Source of the DNA: Perkinsus olseni
Taxonomy: Eukaryota; Perkinsozoa; Perkinsida; Perkinsidae
Assembly (NCBI GenBank): GCA_013115135.1
Contig: JABANP010000946.1
Location: 1 to 10,984, forward strand
Reading direction: 5' to 3'
Length of the DNA stretch: 10,984 nt
Shown: one piece after another, positions 1-6,514 of the stretch
How the letters are laid out: every line of letters starts with the position of its first letter
How positions within the stretch are numbered: position 1 is the stretch's first letter
Translations under genes and position numbers: made by a program
The notes under the pieces: model-generated
What the model was told of the DNA's origin: nothing
Seen by the model: the letters and a program-made list of their open reading frames with translations, nothing else
The model's database searches: none

Positions 1-199
1 GCCGTGCCCTATCCGGAAATTACTGCTCCCAAACGGGTTCGGTACTTCCACCTGCCATCAGCGTACTGGAGGGGTATCTTCACTCGCACTACCCGGACTA
101 CCCGAGTACCTAGAAGCCTTTCAATATTTCGGAAAGAATGCGGCTTAGCCCTCAACAGTGTAACTCGCCAATACTCAAAGGGAATCATAGGCATCTGGT

Positions 200-220
200 G
201 ACCGGATTCCGGTCGGTGAC
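200..220. repeat. Alternating palindrome triplet
   Basis: GACCGG (200-205) pairs with CCGGTC (209-214) across the loop ATT. The GGTC of that second half can pair instead with GACC (217-220/221). The same bases therefore belong to two mutually exclusive hairpins, a layout repeated elsewhere in the window. Confidence 0.6.
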
Positions 221-284
221 CATGAAAGCCCCGCTAGGCTGATGCACAGTCTTACTTGGTAGGAACTTGGTCTGCAGTATACGG

Positions 285-329
285 CCTGGCCCATCCCAGG
301 TGATCGGCTCTGAGTCTGGTCGCACTCAG
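285..329. repeat. Two adjacent hairpins
   Basis: CCTGG at 285-289 pairs with CCAGG at 296-300 (6-nt loop). CTGAGT at 310-315 pairs with ACTCAG at 324-329 (8-nt loop). Both stems are perfect. The 11-mer GGCTCTGAGTC at 306-316 occurs again at 3682-3692 inside another palindrome cluster. Confidence 0.55.
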
Positions 330-399
330 GGCTCCTCTTATAGTCTTGTGCTCCGTTCACGTGAAATTCCCATGATGCAGAGGTTGGGAGTGTGAATAG

Positions 400-479
400 T
401 GACTGACAGCGTCGGTGTAGTAACACCGCTATAACTGATAGTCTCTCACCTCGAACAGGTGATGAGAACCTGTCAGTCA
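400..479. other. 80-nt cloverleaf-like foldback (possible structured RNA)
   Basis: A perfect 10-bp closing stem joins TGACTGACAG (400-409) to CTGTCAGTCA (470-479). Inside it are three consecutive hairpins. Arm 1 is CGGTGT/ACACCG (413-418/423-428) with loop AGTA. Arm 2 is CTAT/ATAG (429-432/438-441) with loop AACTG. Arm 3 is TCTCTCACCT (442-451) pairing with 457-467 around loop CGAAC, with one bulged T at 463. About 60 of the 80 bases are paired and the arms abut each other. The shape resembles a tRNA or a multi-branched ribozyme, but the sequence fits neither consensus. It may act as RNA in a retroelement leader, or as a DNA cruciform. The function is unknown; the structure itself is read directly. 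Confidence 0.6.
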
Positions 480-486
480 ATATTCA

Positions 487-556
487 GTAGGATACCACAT
501 GAATTACCGGACTCCATATCCAATTAGGACCGAGTCAGTAAACTGTGGTACCCTAC
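487..556. repeat. Inverted repeat, 12 of 13 bases matched
   Basis: The 13-mer at 487-499 (GTAGGATACCACA) is complementary to 544-556 (TGTGGTACCCTAC) except at one position, with a 44-nt loop. It follows the 400-479 foldback by only 7 bases, so the two may form one structured domain. Confidence 0.6.
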
Positions 557-701
557 CTCCACATCCAGTGTAGTGAACTCCCTCCGTCATGGGTACCATA
601 ATTTGTGATACTCTTGTGTGATTCTCTGAGCTAGGCTGTGCATTTGTCCCTCCTCGCTAGACCACGTTATCTTAATATTATTACGATATTGTGGTGCATA
701 T

Positions 702-3233
702 TTGAGCATCAGATCAGTATCTCTTCCTATATCCCTGTTACTGGCTGAAGCATGGTTTTTGTTAAGTCAAGAGGGAAATAACAACATTGGTACCCGATGC
801 AGGATTGATGATGAGACGGAAGAGACTGCCCGACAAGATTTTGCTCGAGCGACTGGTTTGGATGCTCGCTATGTTGTGTATCTTCGTCAAGAAGAGGTAG
901 ATGGTTTAATTCAGAAGACTGCTGGTGATAATATGAATGAGTGCTTGAAGTTGAGACATCTCTGGCATGCATGTTCTGCGACTAAGTCGACTACTGGTAA
1001 GGCCGTTCCACAACAAGAACAATCTTCTACCGGATATAGGTATCATGCTCGTATCCCCGATGTTGTTGCCCCTTCAGAGTCGAGCCGCGGTGACGCTGCT
1101 AGTATTGCTGACTACCATTTTGATAAGCAGTCTTCGGCTGACGAAGCTACTAATGTGCGGTCTATGGGAGTGATATCTTCTCTACCGTTACCTGCAGGTG
1201 GAAAGGTATTCTCTGGACGGAGTGATCCGAGACCGGTGTCCTTCTTTCTCAAGGAATGGCTGCAGACTTGCAAGCTCTATGGCCTTTCCTTGGATAACTG
1301 TTGGAGGTTTCTACTGAAGTGTCTTTCTCCTAGTGTCAAGAGCGAACTCACTGATATGCTTGAGGAGAGACATCTATTGCTCGAAGGTGCCATTGAGAGT
1401 AGACTAGCTGCTGCTGAGACCTTCTTGCGTTCAGCCTTTGACGTGACGAATGATAGTATTCGCTACCGAAATCGTCTGTCGCAGGTTAAACAACAGAGCA
1501 ATGAGCTCATTGGCGACTATATCGGCAAACTGCGAGAAGGCGTTATGGAGGGCAAATGTATTGGTCTCACGATCACACAGGACGAGATTTTGGACAAGTT
1601 CATCAAGGGTCTGAAGCCTAACTACCAGAAGGCTGTCAAGGCTACCTACTCTCATATAAGAGATGTAAATGAGCTGTGTTCTGTCCTTAGTCTTTGGGAG
1701 AGTGCGAATATTGACTCTTCAGTGAACGCTGTCGCGGATGAAGGAGATCCTGAAGCCTTACCACCGACTTCGACGATCAATGCTACTTTGGAATCGACAA
1801 GGAGCTCCTCGTCCGAGGTGAGAGGAGAGAGACCCCCAAAATCTAGAGGGCCTCTCAGGTGCTGGCACTGTAGTGGCCCACATCTCCGTCGTAATTGTCC
1901 TGTGTTGAGGTCAGCGACACCTCCTGCTATACCGCCACTACCACAGCCTACGGTGACTACTGAGTCGGGACAGCGCAAGGAGGCTGCGGTTACTCCCAGC
2001 AAAGAGGCCGAGAAGGATGATGCTAAGATTCCCTCTCAGACTGGTGTAAGTTCTCAAAGCAAGAGCTTCGAGAAATTATCAGTTGTGAATGATATCCTTG
2101 CTCTTGCAGGGGACAGTGCTTGCACTGTGAAGTTGGTGATTCGTCAAGTAGGGGAACCAGGTGGCTACGCTGCCCGGCTCCCAGCTCTACTTGATACTGG
2201 TGGTCACGGATCTGCTTACATGAATGCTGGTGTGTTCAAGGACATGGTCAAGGAGGAAATACTCGATGGCCATCTTGATCCGTGTGGTAATGTGACTTTT
2301 GGTAATGGAGATTATGCTCGAGTTCTCGGTTCTTTCAGTGTGAACATTGAGGACGAGGTCAAGCATACGCTTGTGAGTGACGTTGAGGTCAAAGTGATTG
2401 AGGGACTGTCGCCGGATTTTATAATAGGCATTGAGACTATCAAGCGTTCAGTGGATCTGAAGCGGAAATTGATAGAATGTCTTGGTGATGAACCCGGTAT
2501 GAGTTCTGGTTTGGCCCAGATTGGATTACCCGACGGAAGCGGTGATAAGCTTGATGTTCTGCATCCTCTTGATGTAAGGGATAAGTGCTCCATTCACCAG
2601 AGTGAGTCAGGGTTTACTGTCTCGTGTCCTGCCCTCAGTGGTATCTCGGTGATGCCATTCACTGAGCCCAGGCGGAAGCGTAACCGCACCCGGGAGATAG
2701 CGATCCATCGAAGGCTCTGTGTTGCGGCTAATGAGAAGAAGTTTCGAGCGGCAACTGTCAAGGAGGCTATGGTGATCAACGAGGTAGTCTTGGTTGACAA
2801 GAAGGCTGGTTCTAAGGACTCGTCGTTGACTCAGTCCGATATCTGCTCAATGAGTGATGAGCAGATCAAAGCCCGTTTCAGAGTGACTCTGGATCTCAGA
2901 AGACTCAATGCTATGCAGCTGGTTCCGAAGTCGGCTCCTGATAAATCTGGTGGCTATGTTTGGGTTATGAAATCCGACATAGCGTCAACTTCCAGAAGGA
3001 GCAGCGAGATTACTCAGTCCCAAGATGGGGCTCTGAGCATCTTGCGACTGTGGCCACCATCGATGAGAAAGTTCTTTGTGAAGATTGACCTAAGTGATGC
3101 CTTCTCATCCGTACATTTGGATGATGATCTTTGGGCTCTCTTTGCATGTAGGACTATCGATGCTGATGGTGTAGAATGCCTATGGGTATGTACCGTATTG
3201 CCACAAGGATGGCGATACAGCCCGGTTGGGTAA
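702..3233 (+). CDS. Retrotransposon gag-pol polyprotein, truncated in RT
   Basis: Polyprotein of an LTR-type retrotransposon; gag packages the RNA, protease cuts the polyprotein and RT copies RNA to DNA. The frame is open from about 630, but position 702 is a TTG; the first in-frame ATG is at 933, so the true start (or a spliced first exon) is uncertain. Numbering from 702: gag-like helical region about residues 170-345 (includes GDYIGKLREG and FIKGLKPNYQKAV); zinc knuckle at 387-399 (C387, C390, H394, C399), spaced C-X2-C-X3-H-X4-C, one residue shorter than the usual X4; aspartic protease with LLDTGGHGSA, catalytic Asp 498; RT motifs RFRVTLDLRRLN (about 725), VKIDLSDAF (first catalytic Asp about 796) and LPQGWRYSP (833-841). 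The TAA at 3231 comes right after LPQGWRYSPVG, before the YxDD box. Family and domain calls are firm; the exact clade is not. Confidence 0.8.
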   Translation: MSIRSVSLPISLLLAEAWFLLSQEGNNNIGTRCRIDDETEETARQDFARATGLDARYVVYLRQEEVDGLIQKTAGDNMNECLKLRHLWHACSATKSTTGKAVPQQEQSSTGYRYHARIPDVVAPSESSRGDAASIADYHFDKQSSADEATNVRSMGVISSLPLPAGGKVFSGRSDPRPVSFFLKEWLQTCKLYGLSLDNCWRFLLKCLSPSVKSELTDMLEERHLLLEGAIESRLAAAETFLRSAFDVTNDSIRYRNRLSQVKQQSNELIGDYIGKLREGVMEGKCIGLTITQDEILDKFIKGLKPNYQKAVKATYSHIRDVNELCSVLSLWESANIDSSVNAVADEGDPEALPPTSTINATLESTRSSSSEVRGERPPKSRGPLRCWHCSGPHLRRNCPVLRSATPPAIPPLPQPTVTTESGQRKEAAVTPSKEAEKDDAKIPSQTGVSSQSKSFEKLSVVNDILALAGDSACTVKLVIRQVGEPGGYAARLPALLDTGGHGSAYMNAGVFKDMVKEEILDGHLDPCGNVTFGNGDYARVLGSFSVNIEDEVKHTLVSDVEVKVIEGLSPDFIIGIETIKRSVDLKRKLIECLGDEPGMSSGLAQIGLPDGSGDKLDVLHPLDVRDKCSIHQSESGFTVSCPALSGISVMPFTEPRRKRNRTREIAIHRRLCVAANEKKFRAATVKEAMVINEVVLVDKKAGSKDSSLTQSDICSMSDEQIKARFRVTLDLRRLNAMQLVPKSAPDKSGGYVWVMKSDIASTSRRSSEITQSQDGALSILRLWPPSMRKFFVKIDLSDAFSSVHLDDDLWALFACRTIDADGVECLWVCTVLPQGWRYSPVG

Positions 3234-3319
3234 ATGTACTTTGTCAACGTGTGTTGAACTCTGTTGTGATTTCTGCTAGTCTTTCTCAACTGGGTTGGGG
3301 AAGTTCCGTTTCCGGATAA
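3224..3319 (+). pseudogene. Frameshifted continuation of the RT
   Basis: Read in the -1 frame from 3224, the sequence stays open for about 31 codons, to a TAA at 3317. It includes VLCQRVLNSVV, which resembles the residues that normally follow the LPQGW..SP box in RTs. This suggests that a one-base change near 3222-3232 broke a longer pol frame. No further RT motif follows, so the rest of pol is lost. The alternative is that the resemblance is chance. Confidence 0.4.
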
Positions 3320-3513
3320 TATTGTCCCGCAGAATAGTTAGAAAAGTAGACCACCGTAGGTTGTTGTCCTCGTTCAACACCCTGATTGTATTTTTACCGT
3401 CATGAGTGCTTCTCTTGTTTAATTTGTTGCGTTGTGCTGTGATCCTCTGTTTTTTAATCTGCTTCGTGTTCTGTTTTCACTGAAACGTGCTTCCTGAACG
3501 CAACGTTATTGTT

Positions 3514-3561
3514 ACCGATCAGTCGGTTTATCTTCTTCGTAGCAACAAACGACTAGTTTGT
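3514..3561. repeat. Two hairpins
   Basis: ACCGA (3514-3518) pairs with TCGGT (3523-3527) over loop TCAG. ACAAAC (3545-3550) pairs with GTTTGT (3556-3561) over loop GACTA. Both stems are perfect. Confidence 0.55.
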
Positions 3562-3571
3562 CGGTCAATGC

Positions 3572-3593
3572 CTGCTAGCCTAGCAGTTCTAGG
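3572..3593. repeat. Alternating palindrome triplet
   Basis: CTGCTAG (3572-3578) and CTAGCAG (3580-3586) form a perfect 7+1+7 palindrome. CCTAG (3579-3583), which lies within it, also pairs with CTAGG (3589-3593). The middle half-site can therefore pair to the left or to the right. Confidence 0.6.
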
Positions 3594-3638
3594 TTTTCGC
3601 CATGACTGGAGGGACTCTTACCGAGAGAGGCGGTGTAA

Positions 3639-3653
3639 ATAGAATCCTTCTAT
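3639..3653. repeat. Perfect hairpin
   Basis: ATAGAA (3639-3644) pairs with TTCTAT (3648-3653) over loop TCC. Confidence 0.5.
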
Positions 3654-3671
3654 GAGCGTGTCGAGCTTGCT

Positions 3672-3717
3672 GGCTCTCAGAGGCTCTGAGTCAGAGCGTT
3701 TCCTTCTGCTGAGAGCC
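3672..3717. repeat. Nested palindromes beside the hAT insertion
   Basis: An outer 9-bp stem joins GGCTCTCAG (3672-3680) to CTGAGAGCC (3709-3717). Inside it lie two overlapping perfect 7+1+7 palindromes: CTCAGAG-G-CTCTGAG (3676-3690) and GCTCTGA-G-TCAGAGC (3683-3697). The hAT target site begins only 6 bases to the right. Confidence 0.65.
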
Positions 3718-3722
3718 TATTG

Positions 3723-3730
3723 TAGGGCTT
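3723..3730. repeat. hAT target-site duplication, left copy
   Basis: TAGGGCTT abuts the left transposon end and is repeated exactly at 6406-6413. Eight bases is the duplication length made by hAT transposases. Confidence 0.93.
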
Positions 3731-3748
3731 CAGTGGCGGCGCCAGGGC
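3731..3748 (+). repeat. hAT terminal inverted repeat, left
   Basis: CAGTGGCGGCGCCAGGGC. Against the inverted right end it shares CAG at the tip and GCGGCG from the sixth base, then a G-rich run. The match is imperfect, as is usual for hAT termini. Confidence 0.8.
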
Positions 3749-3875
3749 AGCAGGTGCCGGGGGGCGGCGGAGGGCTGAGCAAATCCGTCGGGGGGCGAGC
3801 AAAAGCAACGCAACACCCAGAAAATCCAGAAAAATCGTGTAAAATACATATACTGATACTGATCGGAAAAAGAAA

Positions 3876-3881
3876 TTTATT
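3876..3881 (-). promoter_or_regulatory. Candidate polyadenylation signal overlapping the stop codon
   Basis: On the - strand AATAAA is formed by the last sense codon and the TAA stop of the transposase. The hexamer match is exact, but poly(A) signals in this lineage are not certain. Confidence 0.3.
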
Positions 3882-5877
3882 TCAACAGCATGCGTCGGTT
3901 GGATTCGGCAAAACGATCAATAACATCATCAAGGTTGAGTTTCTCCAATCTCTCCCGGGCGACGTTAAGTACCCCAAGGTCAGAGAGCCTCTTGTCACCG
4001 GTGCTATTGCGGAGGTAGTTCATAATCCTTCTCATAGTGGAGAAGCTCCGCTCGCTTGTCGCCGATGATATGGGGAGCGATAGGGCTATTCTCAGCAACC
4101 CCACCATGTGGCTGAGTACCCTCTCTTGAGGTTTGAGGAATTTATAGAAGCTCAGCAGATCCTGTGGCATATCCTCTCCTCCCCTCTCAAAAACGTCACG
4201 GAGAAGAGCGATCTCTAGTTTTAGAGGCCTCGCTGAAGTAGACTCTTCGGGATTGTAATGACGAAATATCCCGATCAGGTCATCCTCGTTGAGGAAACGT
4301 TCACATCCAGGAGTCAATGCCATCACCCCTGCGTAGACCGGAACATTCTCTGGCGCTTTAAAGCGCCTCAACAGCTCGAAGCGCACGCTCTTGCATAGAG
4401 GAACGAACATGTCCTTGCGGAAGTCATCTGAAGTGACACCTGTGGCTCGGTAGTCAGCGCGCACTCGTCGTCGCCTTCGGCCGGCTAACTCCGGAATTTC
4501 GAGCACTTCGATGAGCGATTGAGCTTCGGTCCACAGCTCATTCCAAACCTCATCGACCTCTGCCAACGGTGGCCTGTGCAGGCGTGTGAGTACGTTGTCT
4601 ACGTCGGCCAGCCCTCGTGCCAAAGTATGCTCTTTGTCCTGCAGAGACTCCGCCACATCTGCGGTCATATGCAACACCCATCTCATTGTGATAAGTTTCA
4701 CCATAAATTCTGCATCCAACCTTAGTCGAAGCCCACGAGCTGTCCCACCACGATCTCCTCCTTCCCCTTCGAAGAAATCTAGAGTGTCGAATATTGAGGG
4801 CATGGTCACGACCAACGTGTCAAGAGCTCGGTACTGACAAGTCCAGCGAGTCTCGCTCAATGCAGGAACCATTCTGACCTGCTCGCCAGGCCGCCCTTCC
4901 TCCTGCTTTTTCTTGAAAATGGGGCTCACAACCGACGTAGCAAGGAAGTGATGCAAATCTTGACATAGCTGAAAGACAGCGGCGAAAGCCTCAGCTCGGC
5001 AGATATGAACAACGACCAAATTTACCCGATGGGCAAAACAATGGATATAGACAGCTGACTTTGACGGACTTGCTCTGTCACGGACCCGTTGGGATACTCC
5101 CGAGACCTGACCCTTCATAACGCTCGCTCCATCATAACATTGACTGACCATCAGGCTCGGGCTTATCCCAACATTGCCGAGGGTCTCGAATATGGTGGTA
5201 GTTAGACTGGCAGCGTCGAGTTTATCACATCTGGCGAAGGCAAGGAATTCTTCACGTATTTGGCAGTCGTGGACATATCTAACGCAGAGCGACAATCTCT
5301 CGCTGTGCGAGATATCCTTCGCCTCATCGCAGATGAGGCTGAAGGCGCCACACCCTCCCACCTCTGAGGCCACGCTTCGCCGGATGAGAGTCGCTGCAGA
5401 TCCTATCAGGTCATCCTGGATGCTGTGATGGAGATATCTCGAGTTGCCGGGCCCTGTGGTCATCCTCTCCTTGACAACGTCATCGAACCGGCTGAGCAAC
5501 CGAGCCAACTCCAGGAAATTTCCTGGATTGTTAGATGCATTTCCTTCAGCCGAGAGGTTCTCTCTATGGCCACGCAAGGCTATTCCTTGTTTACAGCAGA
5601 AAACCACACACTGTAAGATCACTTTCAGATAGTGTCGGTTCTCGCGAATGACCTTCTCATTTTGCTTCGCGAGCGACGCCGCCACAGACTGACCACTTTC
5701 CTTCATGAGAGACCAATCGAGGAAGGCCTCCATAGCGTTCCTGTGATAGTCGCTCGCAGCATGCTCCTCAAACCTCTGGGTCGCCTTTTTTCCAGTTAGA
5801 GAACCCATTCGGGTCGCCAAAAAACGGGGATGACTTTTGCCGCTCTTGGGGCCCCGAAGTGCCGGCAGTGATAACAA
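3877..5877 (-). CDS. hAT transposase, main part (DUF4371 / RNase H-like / dimerisation domain)
   Basis: Cut-and-paste transposase that would bind the element ends and integrate with 8-bp duplications. The - strand frame holds 666 codons; true coding probably joins it near 5840-5866, because its first residues lie inside a zinc finger started in another frame. Domains in order: second half of the TTF-type zinc finger (FEEHAASDYH, H39 and H45); a DUF4371-like stretch about 60-270; RNase H-like catalytic region with LICDEAKDIS (first Asp, D184 or D188) and SQCYDGASVMKG (D249); the conserved CFAHRVNLV (C280-H283) and SETRW (W345); C-terminal hAT dimerisation domain with ISSATSERSFSTMRRI, whose E609 is the expected catalytic Glu, then YLRNSTGDKRLSDLGVLNV. 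All key residues are present, so the protein body looks intact. Confidence in the family is very high; activity is unknown. Confidence 0.93.
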   Translation of the reverse strand: MLSLPALRGPKSGKSHPRFLATRMGSLTGKKATQRFEEHAASDYHRNAMEAFLDWSLMKESGQSVAASLAKQNEKVIRENRHYLKVILQCVVFCCKQGIALRGHRENLSAEGNASNNPGNFLELARLLSRFDDVVKERMTTGPGNSRYLHHSIQDDLIGSAATLIRRSVASEVGGCGAFSLICDEAKDISHSERLSLCVRYVHDCQIREEFLAFARCDKLDAASLTTTIFETLGNVGISPSLMVSQCYDGASVMKGQVSGVSQRVRDRASPSKSAVYIHCFAHRVNLVVVHICRAEAFAAVFQLCQDLHHFLATSVVSPIFKKKQEEGRPGEQVRMVPALSETRWTCQYRALDTLVVTMPSIFDTLDFFEGEGGDRGGTARGLRLRLDAEFMVKLITMRWVLHMTADVAESLQDKEHTLARGLADVDNVLTRLHRPPLAEVDEVWNELWTEAQSLIEVLEIPELAGRRRRRVRADYRATGVTSDDFRKDMFVPLCKSVRFELLRRFKAPENVPVYAGVMALTPGCERFLNEDDLIGIFRHYNPEESTSARPLKLEIALLRDVFERGGEDMPQDLLSFYKFLKPQERVLSHMVGLLRIALSLPISSATSERSFSTMRRIMNYLRNSTGDKRLSDLGVLNVARERLEKLNLDDVIDRFAESNRRMLLK

Positions 5878-6068
5878 AACACACTATCTTTCTCAGCGGA
5901 GTATTCCAACCAGGCATATTTTTTCTTGCCAGGCTGGCAGGAATGAGCGTCCACCAGCATTAGAGGGGAATTTTTTCCCTTGACCTCCACCCTGCCATCC
6001 GCCTTGGTCGCTGATATATCCCCAGGGTACTCCGATCCCGTGCGTCCTCTCTTTAGAAATGGTTCCAT
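5796..6068 (-). CDS. hAT transposase N-terminus, out of frame with the main part
   Basis: The first ATG in this - strand frame is at 6068 (MEPFLKRGRTGSEYPG); an upstream TTG at 6110 is not a credible start. The segment contains KKKYAWLEYSAEKDSVFC and YHCRHFG, the first half of a TTF-type zinc finger with Cys 65 and Cys 68. The matching His pair sits in the neighbouring frame (the 3877-5877 entry), after an overlap. The join needs a -1 shift (or a one-base loss repaired) somewhere in the G4C4...A4 stretch at about 5840-5866. No canonical slippery heptamer was found there, so an indel or assembly error is likelier than programmed frameshifting. Confidence 0.8.
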   Translation of the reverse strand: MEPFLKRGRTGSEYPGDISATKADGRVEVKGKNSPLMLVDAHSCQPGKKKYAWLEYSAEKDSVFCYHCRHFGAPRAAKVIPVFWRPEWVL

Positions 6069-6120
6069 CGTAAGCAGAGAGAAAGAGCGGGTCAGATGAT
6101 TACGCTGCAATCAAGAAAAC

Positions 6121-6141
6121 TGAATGAATGAATTAATGAAT
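6121..6141. repeat. Short TGAA microsatellite
   Basis: About five imperfect TGAA/TTAA units just upstream of the transposase start. Confidence 0.6.
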
Positions 6142-6354
6142 CAAACGCACTCCATCTTACGGTGAGATTGTTTCCGATAAATCCCATGAACTGTCAATGA
6201 TGACGCGTTCCTTGACGCGCGCGTGCAAGCAGAATCGCGCGCGCCTTCTGACCCTGAGCCTGCGTTGATCAAACCACTTTGGTGTGCCTGGGTAGGCACT
6301 ATCCGGTGCATGCTACCCCTATATGTCGCCCCCCCTCCGGGAGGGTCCACGGGG

Positions 6355-6372
6355 AGCCGCCGGGGGGCGGCT
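6355..6372. repeat. GC-rich subterminal hairpin of the hAT element
   Basis: A perfect 7-bp stem, AGCCGCC pairing with GGCGGCT around GGGG, 33 bp from the right end of the transposon. hAT elements often carry subterminal structures that help transposase binding. Confidence 0.6.
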
Positions 6373-6387
6373 GCCCCCCCGGGCCCC

Positions 6388-6405
6388 CCCTCATCGCCGC
6401 TCCTG
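6388..6405 (-). repeat. hAT terminal inverted repeat, right
   Basis: Read on the - strand it begins CAGGAGCGGCGATGAGGG, imperfectly matching the left end at 3731-3748. Confidence 0.8.
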
Positions 6406-6413
6406 TAGGGCTT
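6406..6413. repeat. hAT target-site duplication, right copy
   Basis: TAGGGCTT, identical to 3723-3730. Confidence 0.93.
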
Positions 6414-6514
6414 CTCAATGATGCGACGTTCTTGAGGCACTTTTCAAGCTTTGAATTTCAATGTATCAACAGTACTGTTAAAGATGATGTGAGCAGCGAT
6501 TCAAGGGCGTACAC

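Larger units (their letters stand above)
1..629. other. Non-coding, foldback-rich leader or flank
   Basis: No convincing gene is visible. Frames open here begin at GTG or TTG codons and show no family motif. The stretch lies directly upstream of the retroelement frame, so it may be that element's 5' leader or part of its LTR, but no second copy (3' LTR) is present in the window. It carries several short foldbacks: 200-220, 285-300, 310-329, 400-479 and 487-556. A TGGTGACC at 196-203 preceded by a CA dinucleotide resembles an LTR-end/primer-binding-site junction, but no tRNA could be matched to it. Confidence 0.5.
630..3319 (+). mobile_element. LTR-type retroelement remnant (gag-PR-partial RT)
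   Basis: The outer limits of the element are not visible, so the span given is the open coding part plus the shifted RT tail. The domain order gag, zinc knuckle, aspartic protease, RT is that of LTR retrotransposons; I lean to Ty3-like over BEL or copia from the RT motifs. RNase H, integrase and the RT YxDD box are missing, and neither a matching LTR pair nor a polypurine tract was found. The copy is therefore 3'-truncated or degraded and could not move by itself. Confidence 0.6.
3320..3722. other. Non-coding spacer with hairpin chain
   Basis: No supported gene. The first part (3320-3500) is T- and GT-rich with no recognised motif. From 3514 to 3717 perfect short hairpins follow each other closely; they are listed separately. 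A + strand frame starting at 3652 runs across the hAT boundary into the transposon and is therefore not a native gene; without the hAT insertion it would end after about 28 codons. Confidence 0.5.
3731..6405 (-). mobile_element. hAT-superfamily DNA transposon (2675 bp)
   Basis: The boundaries come from the exact 8-bp duplication TAGGGCTT on both sides. The element begins CAGTGGCGGCGCC and, read from the other end, CAGGAGCGGCG. The CAG...GCGGCG ends resemble those of ZMYM/TTF-zinc-finger type hAT elements. It encodes a - strand transposase between 6068 and 3877, with a 146-bp 3' end and a 337-bp GC-rich 5' end. Identical target duplications suggest a fairly recent insertion. One frameshift splits the transposase, so the copy may be inactive unless that is an assembly error or is bypassed. 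Confidence 0.92.
6069..6405 (-). promoter_or_regulatory. hAT 5' non-coding end (likely promoter and transposase-binding region)
   Basis: This 337-bp stretch upstream of the transposase ATG would be expected to hold its promoter and subterminal binding sites. It contains a TGAA-type microsatellite (6121-6141), CG-rich palindromes such as ACGCGCGCGT (6215-6224), and a strong hairpin AGCCGCC/GGCGGCT (6355-6361/6366-6372, loop GGGG) followed by two C7 runs around GGG (6374-6390). Frames open here on either strand follow the GC-rich composition and show no domain. The promoter role is inferred from position only. Confidence 0.45.

Noticed and set aside
196..212. Retroelement primer-binding site
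   Set aside because: TGGTGACC follows a CA-ending stretch, but I could not match it to a tRNA 3' end, and no second LTR copy exists in the window.
400..479. Hammerhead ribozyme
   Set aside because: The topology (closing stem, GTC, hairpin, CTGA.., hairpin, GAGAA, closing stem) is suggestive, but seven extra bases separate the first hairpin from CTGA. The core reads CTGATAG instead of CTGANGA, and the GAAA is not intact. Kept only as an unassigned structure.
175..480. 101-codon - strand ORF over the foldback region
   Set aside because: It starts at TTG, has no recognisable motif, and overlaps the strongly self-complementary DNA.
1..3722. LTR pair flanking the gag-pol frame
   Set aside because: I compared 1-700 with 3234-3722 by eye and found no long direct repeat, only the 11-mer shared by 306-316 and 3682-3692.
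3652..4068. 138-codon + strand ORF
   Set aside because: It crosses the left hAT boundary and then runs antisense to the transposase, so it is a chance frame.
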